Numbered from the stretch's first letter, positions 43,949 to 57,870 are shown. The stretch is 64,000 nt of DNA from Drosophila persimilis (GCF_003286085.1 NW_020825289.1:7316001-7380000), one strand, 5' to 3'. The notes: a model not told the origin generated them from the letters alone. A program made the numbers and translations.

Positions 43949-46900
43949 ACCCAGCCCAGGGCGGAGGTCCGCTGATTAATCCCGCCAAGAGATTGTGCAG
44001 CTGGTGATTCCCTCTGCCCCCCGAAAACCCGATGCCCGCTGCCAGATTGTGTTTGATAGACTCCAAAACTGTAAGAACTGTTGTAATGTACCATTCCCAG
44101 AGCCCTATAGCCGTGGGGAGTCTTTTTATTTGTAGTAGCCACAGGGGGGGCGTGGCACCCTCTGCACAGTGTATCTAATCAAAGGCGTAACAGCACGTCC
44201 CTTCCGTTCCGTTGTCCGATTTGTTTGTTCAGCGAATAAATACAGAAAATCATTCCCCATGTAAATTTCGAAATATCTGCGGCTGTTCTGTGGCTGGGAA
44301 TATATTATGGGTGGGTCGGTCGCTGTCATGGCCGAATTACATTCGACTTTTGAAGAGGCTTAGCAAAGATCACAAGTGAATCCAGGGAGAAATACTAATA
44401 GATGTGGGATCTGTAATTCAGTGGCGTTTCGCCAGCAGAAAGTTCACGTTTCTACTGGTTTATCTCTGCTGTCGGGTGAGCCAGAAGTTCGAGTACACAA
44501 GTGATCGAATCTAATCGAGCAGTGCGTATAAGCCCAACCACCCTTGGGCCACGTACTTTTGCCCAGCAACGTGGCTGCCTTGTGTGAGGGTGTAACCAAC
44601 CATCGATCGACTTTGAGTCTGAGTTTGAGTTGGAAGTCGAGTCCGAGTCATGCAGTCATAAAACACCAAAAACTAAATAAGGCAAGTCGGGTTTAATGCC
44701 GACAACTGACATAAACAACTACTACCCACCAGAATCGTTAGCCAGAAACAAACCTGTAGACCAAGATCCCAAGCACAGCCATCAGCCATTCAGACAGACA
44801 GACAGACAGACGGACAGACGGACTGACGGATGATGATCTCAATGTACAATACACTGCCGTTTGATTTGTGGAATCGTTGTGGCAATGCTCAAGCGCTACC
44901 CATCGGCAGGGGGGTTCAGTGCTTCCTTGTGCGACGGCATAAATCTGATAGCCATCGGTGGTGTCGTGTCCATCCTGGGACAGAGGATCGCCGGATCGCC
45001 GGATCGGCTACTGTGTGGAGTGCAGTCCCACGAAGCAAGTCCGGCTGCCTCTGGCTCTAGCATCTAGATCAAGTCCGCAATGGACAATGGAAATTGCATG
45101 GTCGTTGGATGGCCTGGCTTTTTGTTTGGATGTGCAGCCGTATGTTGCATTGACAATGAAGTTATTAAAGCGCAAACTGCATTTTGCCGACCGCAAAAGC
45201 CACAAAACACACACAAAACCCTGAAGCTATTTTTCTTTTCGTTTAGATCGGGCGGAAACCTGTGATTAGCCCCCAGAGAGAGGGAGAGAGAGGGCGAGAG
45301 GGGGAAGCGTAATAAAATAAAAAAAACTAACTCGGTCAGCAAGAAAATAAACCTCTCGTCGGGCCATAAGAGTCCATAAATCCAGCAGATGGATAGTATA
45401 AAAAATTTTATTAGCGAAAGCCGAGAGACTGAGAGGAAGAGAGAGAGAGAGAGGCTCTAAGCCACTGTAACCACTGTTTCCCCATCAACACAAATCGCAT
45501 CTCGTTTCAGAGTTTAAGGGCTGCCAGAGTCTTAAGTTGCCCCAATTTGTAGCAAGTACAAGCTAACGATCGTATCGTCAAACATTTCCCAATTAGATAA
45601 ACCGCAAAAACCAACAAAAAACGAGAGAAACGAGAGAAGGATTGCCAGGCACTCTCTGGAGATGCGGTTGCAAATGAGCAATACAATACCGTCTGTTCAT
45701 CTGATGTGTCGTCTGTTTGTCTCTGCCCCGAGACGAGATACAGACAGAGACAGAGACAACAGGTGGGCGCTCTTCTGGCCTCTGGGGAGACTACGAGGGG
45801 CAGAGTCGGTCGTTCGTTGAATGCGTTTGCAATTAAAGCCAATGGCATATAAAAAGAGCTTAAGAAAATAGCTTTCCAAGGAAATACAGCATATTTAATG
45901 GGAAAGAATAAAAATGTGATCTATGGCTGTTCCATAAGCAGCACAACAATCGAAAAACGTTGGTTTGTAGGACAAGATTTCCCATAACCGAACGGACAGA
46001 AATATCAGCTGTTTGGTTTGCCATTCACACGTGAACGTAGTCGAAGGCGATGCTAATGGAATCGTGATGTTATCTGATGTAAGGTTTTGGTATATACTCA
46101 AAGAATCCTTTACGAAGTGTCAAATCAGAGTCCACATCAAACTCTGACACATAACACTTTAAATCTTGATGGTCGCCACAGAAAAAACTCCAAACTTCTT
46201 TTGTAGTCGGCATTTATTACTTCATAAAAACGACTTCTTTCATAGATAATTGAAACACTCTCTCAGAAGATACCCCTTTCACCCTTTCGCTTGAGTGGTA
46301 GAAGAAAGAATGAATGCCAGACCCCTCAAGCACTTAAAAAAGTAAAAAAACCATCTTTGAGGTCAATGACTCTGTGAGTTGTTGTTTGTTCAGCTGAAAA
46401 TTCAGCGGCAGACGCTGCGTCGTCGTCATCTCCACCATAGCCCCATGGGCCAGCGCCAGCGCCAGAGACAGCGGTTTGGTCAGTGGAGATTGGGCCTCAG
46501 AGTCCGAGTTCGGCGGGGCCTGTGCCCCACTGATCTTTGGGGCACCGCTCACGCTCGTTTGGTCTCTAAGCCGCGGGCCCAGCACCGAGCACCCATCCAC
46601 CGAGCACCCATCCACCAAGCACCAAATGACAGCGAATAAAGCGAGATCTTTTTTTATAGTTGCGCTCTGGTCCGTTTTGTGTAGGTTTATTTGCTTTAGT
46701 AATTATTATAAATAGTTGGGGAATTAAAGCCATAAACCAAAATGAAAGCTGGGTAGAAGATGGTGGCGCCTCGAAGCGTGGAAGCCGCTGATGGACGGAT
46801 GGCAACAAAACGAACCCAATTTCCAAAGCAATTTAATTTAATTGAATGCAATAATCATAAAAAAAAGTAACGAGAGACAAAAGACAGTAATAAATTGTTG

Positions 46901-49900
46901 TAATTGGCAAATAATTGCTGCGACTGACACACACACACAGCATAAAGGTTATATTTGAATTAATTGCACTGCAAAACAGTGTTGATAGGCGATAGGCGAT
47001 AAGCGATAATGGGAGCTTATTTTAGTGTTGGTTAAGTGATGGCTGCATTTAAGCGTAGTGTTCTGCGATGTTTAAGTGCTTCACTTGGTCCGGAAAGGTG
47101 AACACATTTACAATTTAACAAAAATAAAAACCATGTTCTGCTTTGAAACATGACTCAAAGATAAAAAAACACAGACCCACACATCTTGGTAGTGATTCGC
47201 AAATTGAAACGAAACGAAGAGTTGTGTTTGCCAATAATTAAATGAACAAACAAAGCCACAAGAAGAGCGGTTGGGTGGCAACAATGCAAAAATCAGATAA
47301 ATTATTATAATCATTTCTCTGTCTGAAGAAGCACAGCCCGATGCGAGTTTCTGCCTCTAATTAATGGAAATAGATACATAGATACAGATACAGATACAGA
47401 GATAGATGAGTATACACGAAAGGCGCGCCCCATTGAAGACCTTCGTGGGTCTTGGGTTTACGCTTGACTCTCAACTCGAATCAAATCCAATTTTAGTCGA
47501 TGCGTCTAATACACAAAGTACACAACGATTATTGAAGTGCTTTGCAGTAGAGAAATTTGAGAGTTGCAAGGCCTCCCCACCGATGAGCCGAGACGGGCTA
47601 GACGGAAGGCTAGAACCAACTATCGGTGTGGTGTGGAGTGGCGTGATAACGATCAAATAGCAATGCCAAATTCTTGAGAATTTCAAGGGAAGAACATCTC
47701 GCAAAAAAAATAAAAAAAAGTATATAAAATAAAGAGCTACATAAGCACAAATGTTTGCAGTATATGACATCATTTCAAGATTCAAGCTCGTGGTAGAAGC
47801 TTGGAACTGTACACAAGAATAGCTGCGGTTTGTGTGTGGGGCAAACCTTAACTAATTTATCGGAGATTTTTCATTAAAAAGAAACCATTTAATCAATCCA
47901 CAAACAAGTTCATTACCCCGCTCCAAGCCAAGACTCTCGACCCAATTAATAAATGTTGTTGGTTATGCCCGTTTCCCTCCCCCCAGAGACACGTGTAAGC
48001 GATGGCCATAGGCTTTCCCACAGAGAGAAAAACCCTGTAACTTGAAGATGGACACGGTCTCTCCGGCCGAAACTCTTGTTGGGACAACAAGTGCCGCTCA
48101 TTAGCCAAAACCACAAAACAAGGCGGCAGGCGGGGCAAGGCTGAACCGGTTCAGTGATTGATTCACCGGTGAACAGTTGCCATAAAGAGAAGAGTTTTCC
48201 CTGACTCATTTAAGCTGGATTCGAAGAGGAGCCAAGACACACACAGTCTCAATGACGCTGCTGACAGGCAACAATTTTTTGATGTGCGCTTCAAGTGCAT
48301 CCGGACATTCAATCATTTATCTTCATGGAGCTGGAATGGAGCATCGCCTCGTTTTTGCCAAAGATGCGCCGCCGTTCAACTAAAAATGGAGCATCATGGG
48401 GCGGATTAGCGGAAAGCACTCAAAATACGCGGTAATCAACAGCGTGGCGTCTCATCGAATTAAGCCCAAAAAGGAAATGCAACCAGATGCGTTTGCAATT
48501 TCTTTTCACTTCAGAAATGCTTACTACGCGTGGAATCAAGATTCGTAATGAGGAGGGGAGAGCGTTATCTAGATAATTCCGTTGTACCTTCGCTGATTGG
48601 TGGATCGGTAATAGATACGATCTTAAGCTTTAGCATCCAAAGCAATCTTTTCTTTGTGTGTTGTTTGTTCCGAGTCGGATTCCAATTATTTTACAGTACT
48701 TGCAGGCAATACTCTTGGGCTCTTTGGTTCGTTCCATTTCCCATTTCCCTACCATGCAATCAATTTTCTCATTGGCCATGGGCGCAGTTTTTGTTTAATT
48801 AACTATTGCCCACAAATCCTGCCCCAAGCCCCCACTCCCCACTCCCCACTACCATCGTCTGTCTGTCTCTCTGTCTGTTTGTTGTTCGAGGCGGAGTGTG
48901 ACTTCTCTTCTGAAGCGTGTGACCGGAGGTGAAATTTTTATATTTGAATTTTTGGCATTAGATCCCAGCCGCCACCGCCACCACCGCCACCACAGCCACT
49001 ACCAACCACCAAACGGGGATAAATGTGCGCAGATTGGTATGGTCCGACAACTGGGAGTGGGTCACAGCTGCAGCTCAGCTGCATCCCAGCCGAATGAAGC
49101 GATTATAGGGATGCCGGCCAGACCGAGGCCCGACTTCGGACCGGTTTGTGTCGTTTCTTTCGATTCTTTCGTTTCAAAGCGTAAATATTTCAATTTGTTT
49201 ATTGGACATGCGTCGGCCAACCCGGCATCGTATCGCTTTTCGAACACTTTCTTTCTGCTGGCCTCTCCCTCATCTTTTTGGGAGATGTATCTACATATAT
49301 GCGTCGCGTCGTGTCGTGTATTGACCAAGAGACCAAGACCAATATCTGGCCTCGGACTTGGGGCACGCAAAGCCAAGACACGCCGAAAAATGTGTGTCAA
49401 TGCCCTTCTTTTCGTTGATTTTGGTTCGGGCCCCGGGGCGGAGTGGGGCGTGTCCCGCTGGGCCGCGCATTTCCACGAACGTGAAAATGAAGAGTGAAAA
49501 CAGTTTCTGCAACAAAGCCAAAGCCAAAGAGGTGTGGTACGTCGCGAATCCAACTGCAGGCCATGCATGACCTGCGCGTATTAGTGCCTCCCCCCCTCCC
49601 TCGCGGCACCCCGTCTGATTGTCATGCTAAATGGGCGATGGATGAGGTGAAACTACGACTACGACGAGTACGACTTGGGGAGCATTAGCTTTGCTTTTCA
49701 GCTTATTTATTTTCGCTTTTTCCTCTGCTTCTGTCAAACTGTCAAACGAAATTTACACGTTTTCCTCCCCAACTGTTGGTGGAGCTGCTGCTGCTGCTGC
49801 TGCACCTCACGACGGAGACAGAGAGACAATGACAACAAACAGAGACCAGACCCCAGCCAAATGGATAGAGGAGTCACAGAGTCAGAGAGCCCCACAGACA

Positions 49901-51297
49901 AAGAAATGGGGAGTGCGTGAGGCATTTTTAATGGATTGATTGTCTGCTGTTAAAGTTTGCATGTTAATTGCCTTTCCGATGGCGATAGACGCGACGACAA
50001 AGGCGCACTTAAAAGTCCAAAAAGATATTACAAAAGTTCATTGCTGTTCGGTTTAGCCATTTTATGGAATGGAACTGGCACGGCCTTTGACTGAAACGAA
50101 ACGGAAACGAAACAGGGGTGGGTTGCCCTCCAAGCAGCTGCTTCTCTTGCAAATCCGTGCCCTGCTCTCTTCCACAAAACAAACAGAGCTTAGAGACGCA
50201 CACAGACTCGGTCGGTCGGCTGTCGGACGGACGGCGCAGGCGCACCAGCCGGACGGGAGCTTAATATGCAGTCAACGTAGCAGAGAAGAGGGCGATAGAG
50301 TGGAAGCGGGGAAGAGCAACAGCTGCTGCTGTCTTTTGTTCTTGTTGCTCAACTGGTTTTCAACAAATAAAAGGCAGGAAGCCAGCATCGCCATCGAATG
50401 CTGGATACCCTTGCGAAGTATTTGGAAAGCATATCAAATGTAAGATATGCAACAAGATCTCCATGATGCCACAAGGCTGATGCTCTTCCTTCGGGAAGAG
50501 TAAGCAACAAAGCTCGGTGAGCGTTGGCGTTACTTTTAGCGTTTAATAAAAACGAAGAAAAAAGTTGAACGTCTCTCAGGCCGCCGCCGTCGCCGCCACC
50601 GCAGCCCCCCATCGATTCGACCGGGGCTTGGCTTTCTTTGAGGAAAAAAACTACACATAAAAAATGGTAATTTGTACGCTTTTGCCTTTTTATCCGCTTC
50701 TGGCTCAATCGTACGTCTCACACGCGCTTCTAATGTCTGGATACGCGAGATACAGATACTGTACGGATGATGTTGATGATGATGGCATATAAAAAGGCAA
50801 CATGAGTTTTTCAATTGGCTTGGAAAGTGGCAGACGGCAGACAGCAAGCAGCATGCAACTAATGGGGCGGACTCTAGCGAAAAGTAGGCGTGTTGGGCAA
50901 CAACAATGGCTCACTGTTGGCAGGCCCCGGCTTTGCCACACTTTTGATGAATTAGCTGATTTTTTTCTGGTCGGCTTTTTCCTTTTCCATCGAGTTTCGA
51001 GATGGAAAATTGAGTTGCAGCTGCAACTGGTGGTGAGGGGTGTGGTGGAAGTGGTTCATTGAGCCGGATCATACCCATAGCTGCGCTGCGCTGCGCCGCG
51101 ACTCATTAAAAAACCACTTGAACCCAAGTTTCGTGTTATACAGCCTTTAGGTGGAGGTCAATAAGTGGAGTTATTGTCGGATTTTCGACTACCACTACTC
51201 TCTCTCTCTCTCCGTGTTGCATGTCGGAATTGGAGGGGATCGTAAAACAGGGTAATTGATTTAATTGAAGTGCATTAGCCACAGCAAAAAGGTGTTT
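43949..51297. other. Long non-coding region
   Basis: About 7.3 kb with only short ORFs of low-complexity or shadow character on both strands. It contains a run of CAGACAGACAGACAGACGG units at about 44790-44815, (GA)n near 45438-45453, a 15-bp tandem (CACCCATCCACCGAG) at about 46587-46620, GATACAGATACAGATACAGA at 47380-47402, (CTG)n at 49784-49803 and a CCGCCACCGCC-type stretch at 48970-49000. No exon, repeat family or RNA gene could be supported. It may be regulatory or intronic. Confidence 0.4.
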
Positions 51298-51369
51298 TTC
51301 CCATACCGGGAATCGAACCCGGGCCTTCTGGGTGAAAGCCAGATATCCTAGCCACTAGACCATATGGGA
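51298..51369 (-). tRNA. tRNA-Glu (anticodon UUC), minus strand
   Basis: The reverse complement is a complete 72-nt tRNA: acceptor stem TCCCATA pairing with TATGGGA, D-arm with TCTAGTGGCTAGGAT, anticodon stem-loop CTGGCTTTCACCCAG with anticodon TTC, T-arm CCGGGTTCGATTCCCGG and discriminator A. The internal A box (TGGTCTAGTGG) and B box (GGTTCGATTCC) for RNA polymerase III are intact. A T-run terminator follows at 51286-51290 (read on the minus strand). It is identical in sequence to the plus-strand copy 232 bp away. Confidence 0.97.
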
Positions 51370-51601
51370 TATGCATTTCCATTCCTTATCTCGTCTGGCT
51401 TTGCCAGTTCATTTAGAAATTTTCCCCAACAGATCGCTTTACATCCTCGAGAACAGATTTAGAACAGGTCAAAATTTCATCATTTTATAATTAATTTATT
51501 TTTAATCATTCCACTCCAATGGCACCCATTTTGTGGCATTCAACAGACGAAACGAAACATCAAAGGAGAGAAAACGGGTTTTTGCGATAGGACAGCCAGT
51601 A

Positions 51602-51673
51602 TCCCATATGGTCTAGTGGCTAGGATATCTGGCTTTCACCCAGAAGGCCCGGGTTCGATTCCCGGTATGGGAA
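51602..51673 (+). tRNA. tRNA-Glu (anticodon UUC), plus strand
   Basis: This is identical to the inverted copy at 51298-51369, with the same stems, TTC anticodon and Pol III boxes, followed by a TTTTTTT terminator starting near 51681. The flanking sequences of the two genes are unrelated, so only the tRNA itself is duplicated or maintained by conversion. The two genes are transcribed away from each other. Confidence 0.97.
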
Positions 51674-53452
51674 GAACACTTTTTTTATTCTCTTTTTATT
51701 TATTTCTTAAATAGATAGATTTCACAGACGAGAATCTAGTTGCAACAATGAGTATTGCCAATTATTGCGCTGTATTTTTCCGCTTTTGTTTTGTTTCTTA
51801 TTCGCAATTACCTAGCGCCAGAGCTCGGACGCAAGGGGGGGAAAAAAGACGTCTGTCAATTGCTGTGTTGCTGGGGCACATAAGAAAGAGAAGAGGCAGG
51901 GAGGGGACAAAGGGAAAACCGTTTCGTTAACAACGAGCAAAGCTCAAAGAGCGGTGTACTTAACTTTTGTTAAACCGAAAATTAGCCATGCCCATTGCAA
52001 CATGATGTGGAAGGCAGCCACAACGACAATTGCCTGCCACAAAGCGTGGCAAGCCAGCGAATGGCAAAAGCGAAAACAATAAAAACAGACAATGCCTTGA
52101 CTGAGTTTTTATTATGTTTTTTTTTTTAGATACGGAAAATTGCTTTTCATTGTTGCAGAAACGTTGTGCCTGTTGTTGTAGTTTCTGACAATTTGATTGC
52201 TGCTGCAAACGGAAAATCAATTTTTAATTGCAACAAATTCGATGCTTGCGAGCCAAACAAATTGCTGGACGGCCAAAAATGGTAAATTACGTTCGATAGC
52301 AACACAAAAACAATTGGCATTTTGAGTCAGAAACGGGTTTAACGGTATCCGCGCGAGCACAGCTGACGCAGCACCCAGCTGCATTATCGTTTGAGGAAAT
52401 GCGACAGAACATCAGCCAGGCCAGAGGAGCTATATCTCAAAATCTCAACGAGCGGTGCATTGAACCGTTGTTCATTAGCATATATACGCGTGTGGGACAG
52501 GGATGACAATAGGCACTTTCGATTATTGAACTTGTAAAAAAAGGCAACAAAAAATTCCCCGTCGTGTGTGTGTGTGTGTGTGCAACAAGCTCACCGAAAA
52601 AAACAGTTGCCAAACGGCCATTTTAATTACTTACCGTTTTCTCCCTTTAAGCTGAAAATCTCTTCCTTTTTGCGTGAACCGAAAAAAGGCGATAAATTGT
52701 ATTATTAAAAGTCACTCCAATCTCCAATGCGGGACACGATAAAAACTACAAGCAAAACACGATAAGGCCAGCGACAAGTGAGAGAGAGAACACTGCGCGA
52801 GAGAGATAAAAGGAAAGAGAGCGACCCTCCGGCTTGTTGACGGAAATTGCGACAGCAACAATTACAGCATTTTATTGATTTTTAACAAAGCATTGAATTG
52901 GCACGAAGCAGCAGTCTAGTGTTTGAGATCTGCACTTGGATTCTGCCTTTAAATTTATTTCACACTTTTGGCTTTTTGCAGAGAATAACACAAAGAATTT
53001 CGCACACACCAGCACACCAACACACTCGTGCACGCACACACGCGCTCCGACTTCAATGTCAACTTCAACTTTGCTTTGGGCTTCTACTTCTTCTTCTTTC
53101 CCGCTTTTTTTTGCGATAATTTTTTTGGATGAATGCAAATTAATTACCGATTACCGTCGCTCTGCACTTATTAAATCTCGCAGCGAACACCAACTAATAT
53201 TTCGGCGCCAAGTCAAGCGCGCTTTTTTTGGTTTTATGCAAAAAGCCCCAAAGATTCGGAACAGGCAACACGACGGGCGACCGACCGACGAAAGAAAAGA
53301 AGAATTCAGCACAAATTCGGCGTTTCTGTTCGCGCCACGCGTTGAATGCTCCGTACAAACAGTCTTTGGATCCACTTTTCAATACAAGTTTTCCCCAAAT
53401 CCAAATCGCAACAGACGCAACGACGTGTAAATGCGAATAAGGTGGGAAGCAT
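51674..53452. other. Non-coding, promoter-like segment at its right end
   Basis: Two parts stand out. (GT)n occurs at 52566-52581, and GAGAG-rich DNA with CTGCGCGAGAGAGAT at 52780-52830 is followed by a stretch resembling a 5' UTR. Frames open across 52898-53430 have alternating low-complexity Thr/Ser/His runs and no protein family. I see no gene that would use it as a promoter within the window, unless a 5' exon of a neighbour starts here. Confidence 0.35.
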
Positions 53453-53735
53453 CTTAGCCCACTTAAGCCCCCTATATTTAACCAGTTCAGCGACTTGAGG
53501 TATATGGCGAAAAATATTAACGTTGTAAATTCTTCTTGACACTATATCTTTCACCTGAACTGCGCTAACATTATTAAATTTTCATTATTTTCGGTGGAAA
53601 ATTGAAATACCCCCTTGGCTTATAATAGGTTAATCGTTCTGCGTCAAGGATTGGAAACCATATTGCTCAATTTTGATGTTCCGTCGAATATTCCGAGCTA
53701 TATAGAACATTTAGCCATGCCCACATAATATTATA
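53453..53735 (+). repeat. Dispersed repeat R1, body without promoter end
   Basis: It closely matches 34262-34582: TTAGCCCACTTAAGCCCCCT, TTAACGTTGTAAATTCTTCT, GAACTGCGCTAACATTATTA, CCCCTTGGCTTATAATAGGT, TTGATGTTCCGTCGAATATT and ATTTAGCCATGCCCACATAA. The TATATTT/CTGAGGGTC block that the 34.2 kb copy carries at its left side is absent. Confidence 0.75.
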
Positions 53736-56700
53736 CGAGTGATGAATCAATTTCCTACTTCATTGGCTTAATTTAAATAATTGCATTTAGCTGAGCTGTT
53801 TTAAAATTCTTTAAGATTAATACGCTCTGTCCAAAATATAAAATATAGTATTAAATCAATAGTGCTGCCAGAATTTTTGGAGTCAACACGAACTAGTGGC
53901 AGCACTGGTTGTCATGTGACGACACTTTTGAACTAGTTCGATAGTGCAATTTAAAGGCAATATTTTTGAACTGGCGAAAATATTGATATCGATATCAGAT
54001 ACCGATCGAAATCGGCGGTTAAGTTCCTTTATTTTCAAAATTGTGGTTGTTGGTGTGGGTGAAAGAAAAAAACGGTTTAATGCGGTGTTTCTGTGTTTCG
54101 TTTTTTCATTTTTCTTAGTATTTTATTAATAATTTTAATTCCTATTTTTTGTATTATCTAGACACATGTGCAAGGAAGAATCGTCCAAGTAATTCGCTTA
54201 GCGAATGTTTTTGATCAACACGCCTTGTCCAGGCCTCCATCTGAGCGGAGAAGATGTCCTTCCACACGGGTCCGATCCTCAAGACGTTGATGAGGCGGTC
54301 TGATGTTACCCCTTGGCCTCGCAGCTTGGGATCTACGGTGATGGATCCTCGCAGCAGAAGTTCTCCAAGAGTAACTGCATTAGGGCTACATCACCGCCAG
54401 ATTCCGGCGCCCTCCTCACCATTACTCTCCGAATGTGTCTTATCTTATCTTCGATAGGATCTATAAACCTATACTAGGTTCCGAATTATGTCTTTCGGGA
54501 TATGATCTCGCCATCGACTACCATTCGAAAATTTGATATATGTATATAGTATATTTTCTAAAAACAATGCACGAAACTGCACAACAAATGTATAAAAGAG
54601 TGGATTTAAAACACTTGGATATTATAAGTATATTCCCAGCCTCTGCGGCAGGATGTTGGAGTCGCGACGCACTGACGACAGACTGGAATTCCCAAGACCT
54701 GCCCCCAAAGCAGATGCCCCCAAAAACTAGCCGACATTCCTAGAGAGCTGGCGCCAAAAGGCGTGTCGCTAATTGTCCCTAAACGACGGCACTAGGCGCC
54801 AACTTTCCAACAGGAAGTCAGGGGAAATTCCAAATAGGAATGGGAATGGCATCGGATCTGAGTCGCCTGTGGCTGTGACTGTGGTTGTATCTCCGAATTT
54901 TGACCATTTAGTTGCCACATCATAGCTAATAATAAAGGCTAATTAAGCACTTCTGTGACAACACCTGTATTGTGGTTCGAAGAACCAGCACTGAGACACT
55001 GAAGCACCCCTCTAATGACAATAAATCGCCCGCTAAGTGTCACCGATGAGCATCTGCATCTCAAGCAGATTCCACTCCACTCCAGAGCGGGGAGCAAAGC
55101 AGGCAGCAGGGAGGAGAGGCTATAGCTAGGCCGCTTCTAATTAATTTATGATTTTCCTCACCGCATTAATCTCCCTCGGATGGCGGTGCGGTGCGGCGAT
55201 GGCGTCTCGAGGCGATGTCGCGAGCCCCAAACAAGACAACAACAAACAAAATGTCACGCAGATGTGGCCGCAACAATGGGGGTGGAAGGGGAACCTGGAA
55301 CCGTTATGGGGCACGGTGTGGTGTGGTTTTTGTGGCATTAGGAGGGCTCATGTTCGGGTTAGACATTTGTCATAATTACATAAGTAGGATCGCGTCAAAC
55401 AAAAGGAATTAGTTGGCTCAGAGAATCGATCAAGGCAAGAGATACACATGCATACATAGTAGTAGTGCTTCAGGAGAGACCAAAGATCCGCAAAAGAAGC
55501 GCCAGGAATACTTTCTTGGGAATTAATTAAAACATATGCTCATCACTTCGGGCCATAAATCTGCCAGGGACAATTATCAGGTTCAATTTGTGCGTGAAAC
55601 TGTTTGATATCACACAGACAAGGCGCAACGGGGAGGGGAGTACGAGAGTACAAGAGTACAAGTTGCAGCAGCCATTGCCGATGTCAATTAGTAGAGTATA
55701 GCATCTCTCCCCCAGAGCCCCTAGGCCACCCCTTTTACTGGGCAATTTGCCGCCACTCGAGAGGGGAGTGCGTTTGGCTCATTAAAATGCCGGGCCGGGC
55801 ACAATTGTTGGAAATTGTTGGAAATTGAGGGAAAAACTCTACGCCATCGATGCGTTGAGGTGGCAACACCACACACACACCACACCGATCTCTTACTGCA
55901 CTTTCCTTCTTGAATCCCGTATCTGTCAGATCCACGGACGGGGAGGCCTGAGTAATTGCACCAAATTAATTGCCCGCCGCCTGTCAGGGCTCACATTGTC
56001 TGCTAATTTTTTCTCCCGATCGCAATGCCCGAGGGAAAGTTGTCGTTTAATTGCCGCCATCAGCAGCCCATGGATTCAAATCGATTCTACTTTTGGCTAC
56101 AAAAAAAAGACGCGATACTCTCCAGCCCAGTCCGTAAAAGCAAAACCACAAAATATACACGGAAATCTGAGTCCGGTCTGAGTCGGTCCCTCTTCGCCCG
56201 ATTGTGTCATAAAAAAACGAGAGCACTTTTATATGATTTAAACTGCATGTTTTGTACAAATCTAATTTGATAATTGGTTGTAATTTATGAGTCTTGTCTG
56301 CTCTCTGGAAAGCATAAACACGACACGGAATAGCGGAATGACGGAATGACGCCTTCAACTCCACGTACTCCTCCCCAAACATGTTTCTTGGAACAGGGAG
56401 CCGGGAGCCGGGAACCAAATTCGAAACGCGCGCACATTAAATTAATAATATGCAGTGTTCATTCTCTCTCATTTTTTCTTAATTATTATTTATATCTGTC
56501 ATCCTATAGAGGGCGTAGAGGCTTCTGTGGAACTCCCGACTCTTGGGGAATTTTTTATGAATGAAATTAAATGCTGACATTAGCTGGTTATTTGTAGAAG
56601 GAGAAGACAAATCGACATAAAATCGAGTTGTACGTGGATCCATAAGAACGGCTTTTTCCCTTTATATTAGGACATTTTAAAGCGCTAACATATCTGACTG

Positions 56701-57870
56701 AGGGGCGCTACCGCATGACGCGGGGCAAGGAAAGGATAGAGATTATTCTATTAATCTTGCAGATTAAAATATAGAGAGGGGTTCTCCCTTCTGTGGTCCA
56801 CCAGAAAAATATAAATTAAAACCATCATATAAGTTAAATACGCGAAAAATATGTTTCAGCAAAAGCTATGTGAGAGTGCTATTTTCAGTCATTTTGAGGT
56901 GATCTTAATTTTTTTAAGTTGGTTTATATCTGCACTTTTTAAAGTAAAATTAAAAAAACCCAAGTGAAGTGATGAAAAAAATTATAATACATACAGCATT
57001 TCCTAAGGAACCTTTTGTATAAGTTATTGCGAGTCATTAGATATATTATATATAAAGAATGACTTTTAACTGTTCAGGATAAGAAGGGGGGTGCATTGCA
57101 GTGCTCAGCTGCCCAAGGACTTGAAAAACGTCCACAATAATGGATTTTGGAACCGGAAAATTGCCCAAACATTGAAGTGTTCCAAGGTTGTGATGTATAA
57201 AGCAATAAAACCCAAGACTCTAGAGATATGCTGAGATAATCAGGAATAAATAAAAAAAAACCCTTCTAAAATACGAATAATATTTATATCTAGCAATCTA
57301 AAGTCCAAGATCAGGTTATTCGATGTGGATATCCTGTCGTCGGATGAGACAAAGGGTACTATTTGATACCAGTAAACACCAACGTGAAGAAGTTAAAATT
57401 ATTAAGCACTCAGGAGGATCAATTATAGCATGAGTATGGCTGTCCTAGTGCATCCTCTATCAAGTCCCAGATTAATCCCGTTCTAACCGATAACTCCAAC
57501 TGGAAATAGATATCTGATCATGTCCAGGACTGGCAAGATATCTCTAAAACATTTCACAGGTCCTCCGCACCTCGGACAGTGGAGTGGATGAAATGGGTGG
57601 CATGGCAAGCAGCGGATCTCTAGATTTCTCCATCACTTGATCTGCTGTGTTAGTCTTTTATGTAATGGAAAAGTAAAGCAGAGAAATATAATGCTTGGAG
57701 AGACCTTTCCAGATCAATTGTGCGATGGATAGAATGTATCCGGGACTCTACGTGCAGGTCTTAACCGCCTAAGACAAATCACTTAGCTCATTGTTCTTAC
57801 AGTTCTTTAGATACACCAGATAAACAACTTTAATGATTTTGAATTGTTGTCAGATTGGTGTCTGCGTCTG
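53736..57870. other. Non-coding region with a possible transposon relic
   Basis: No gene is supported. Around 57090-57210 the plus strand reads NGFWNRKIAQTLKCSKVVMY, which resembles the helix-turn-helix of Tc1/mariner-type transposases, embedded in AT-rich sequence with stops; a decayed DNA transposon is possible. Other notable points are a GAGAGTACAAGAGTACAAG run near 55640 and AT-rich DNA at 56560-57300. Confidence 0.35.

Noticed and set aside
44790-44825. CAGACAGA run as a CRISPR-like array
   Set aside because: It is a simple microsatellite without spacers, in a eukaryotic genome.
52936-53430. 164-codon plus-strand ORF
   Set aside because: It is Thr/Ser/His-rich simple sequence without coding-like codon use or a recognised domain.
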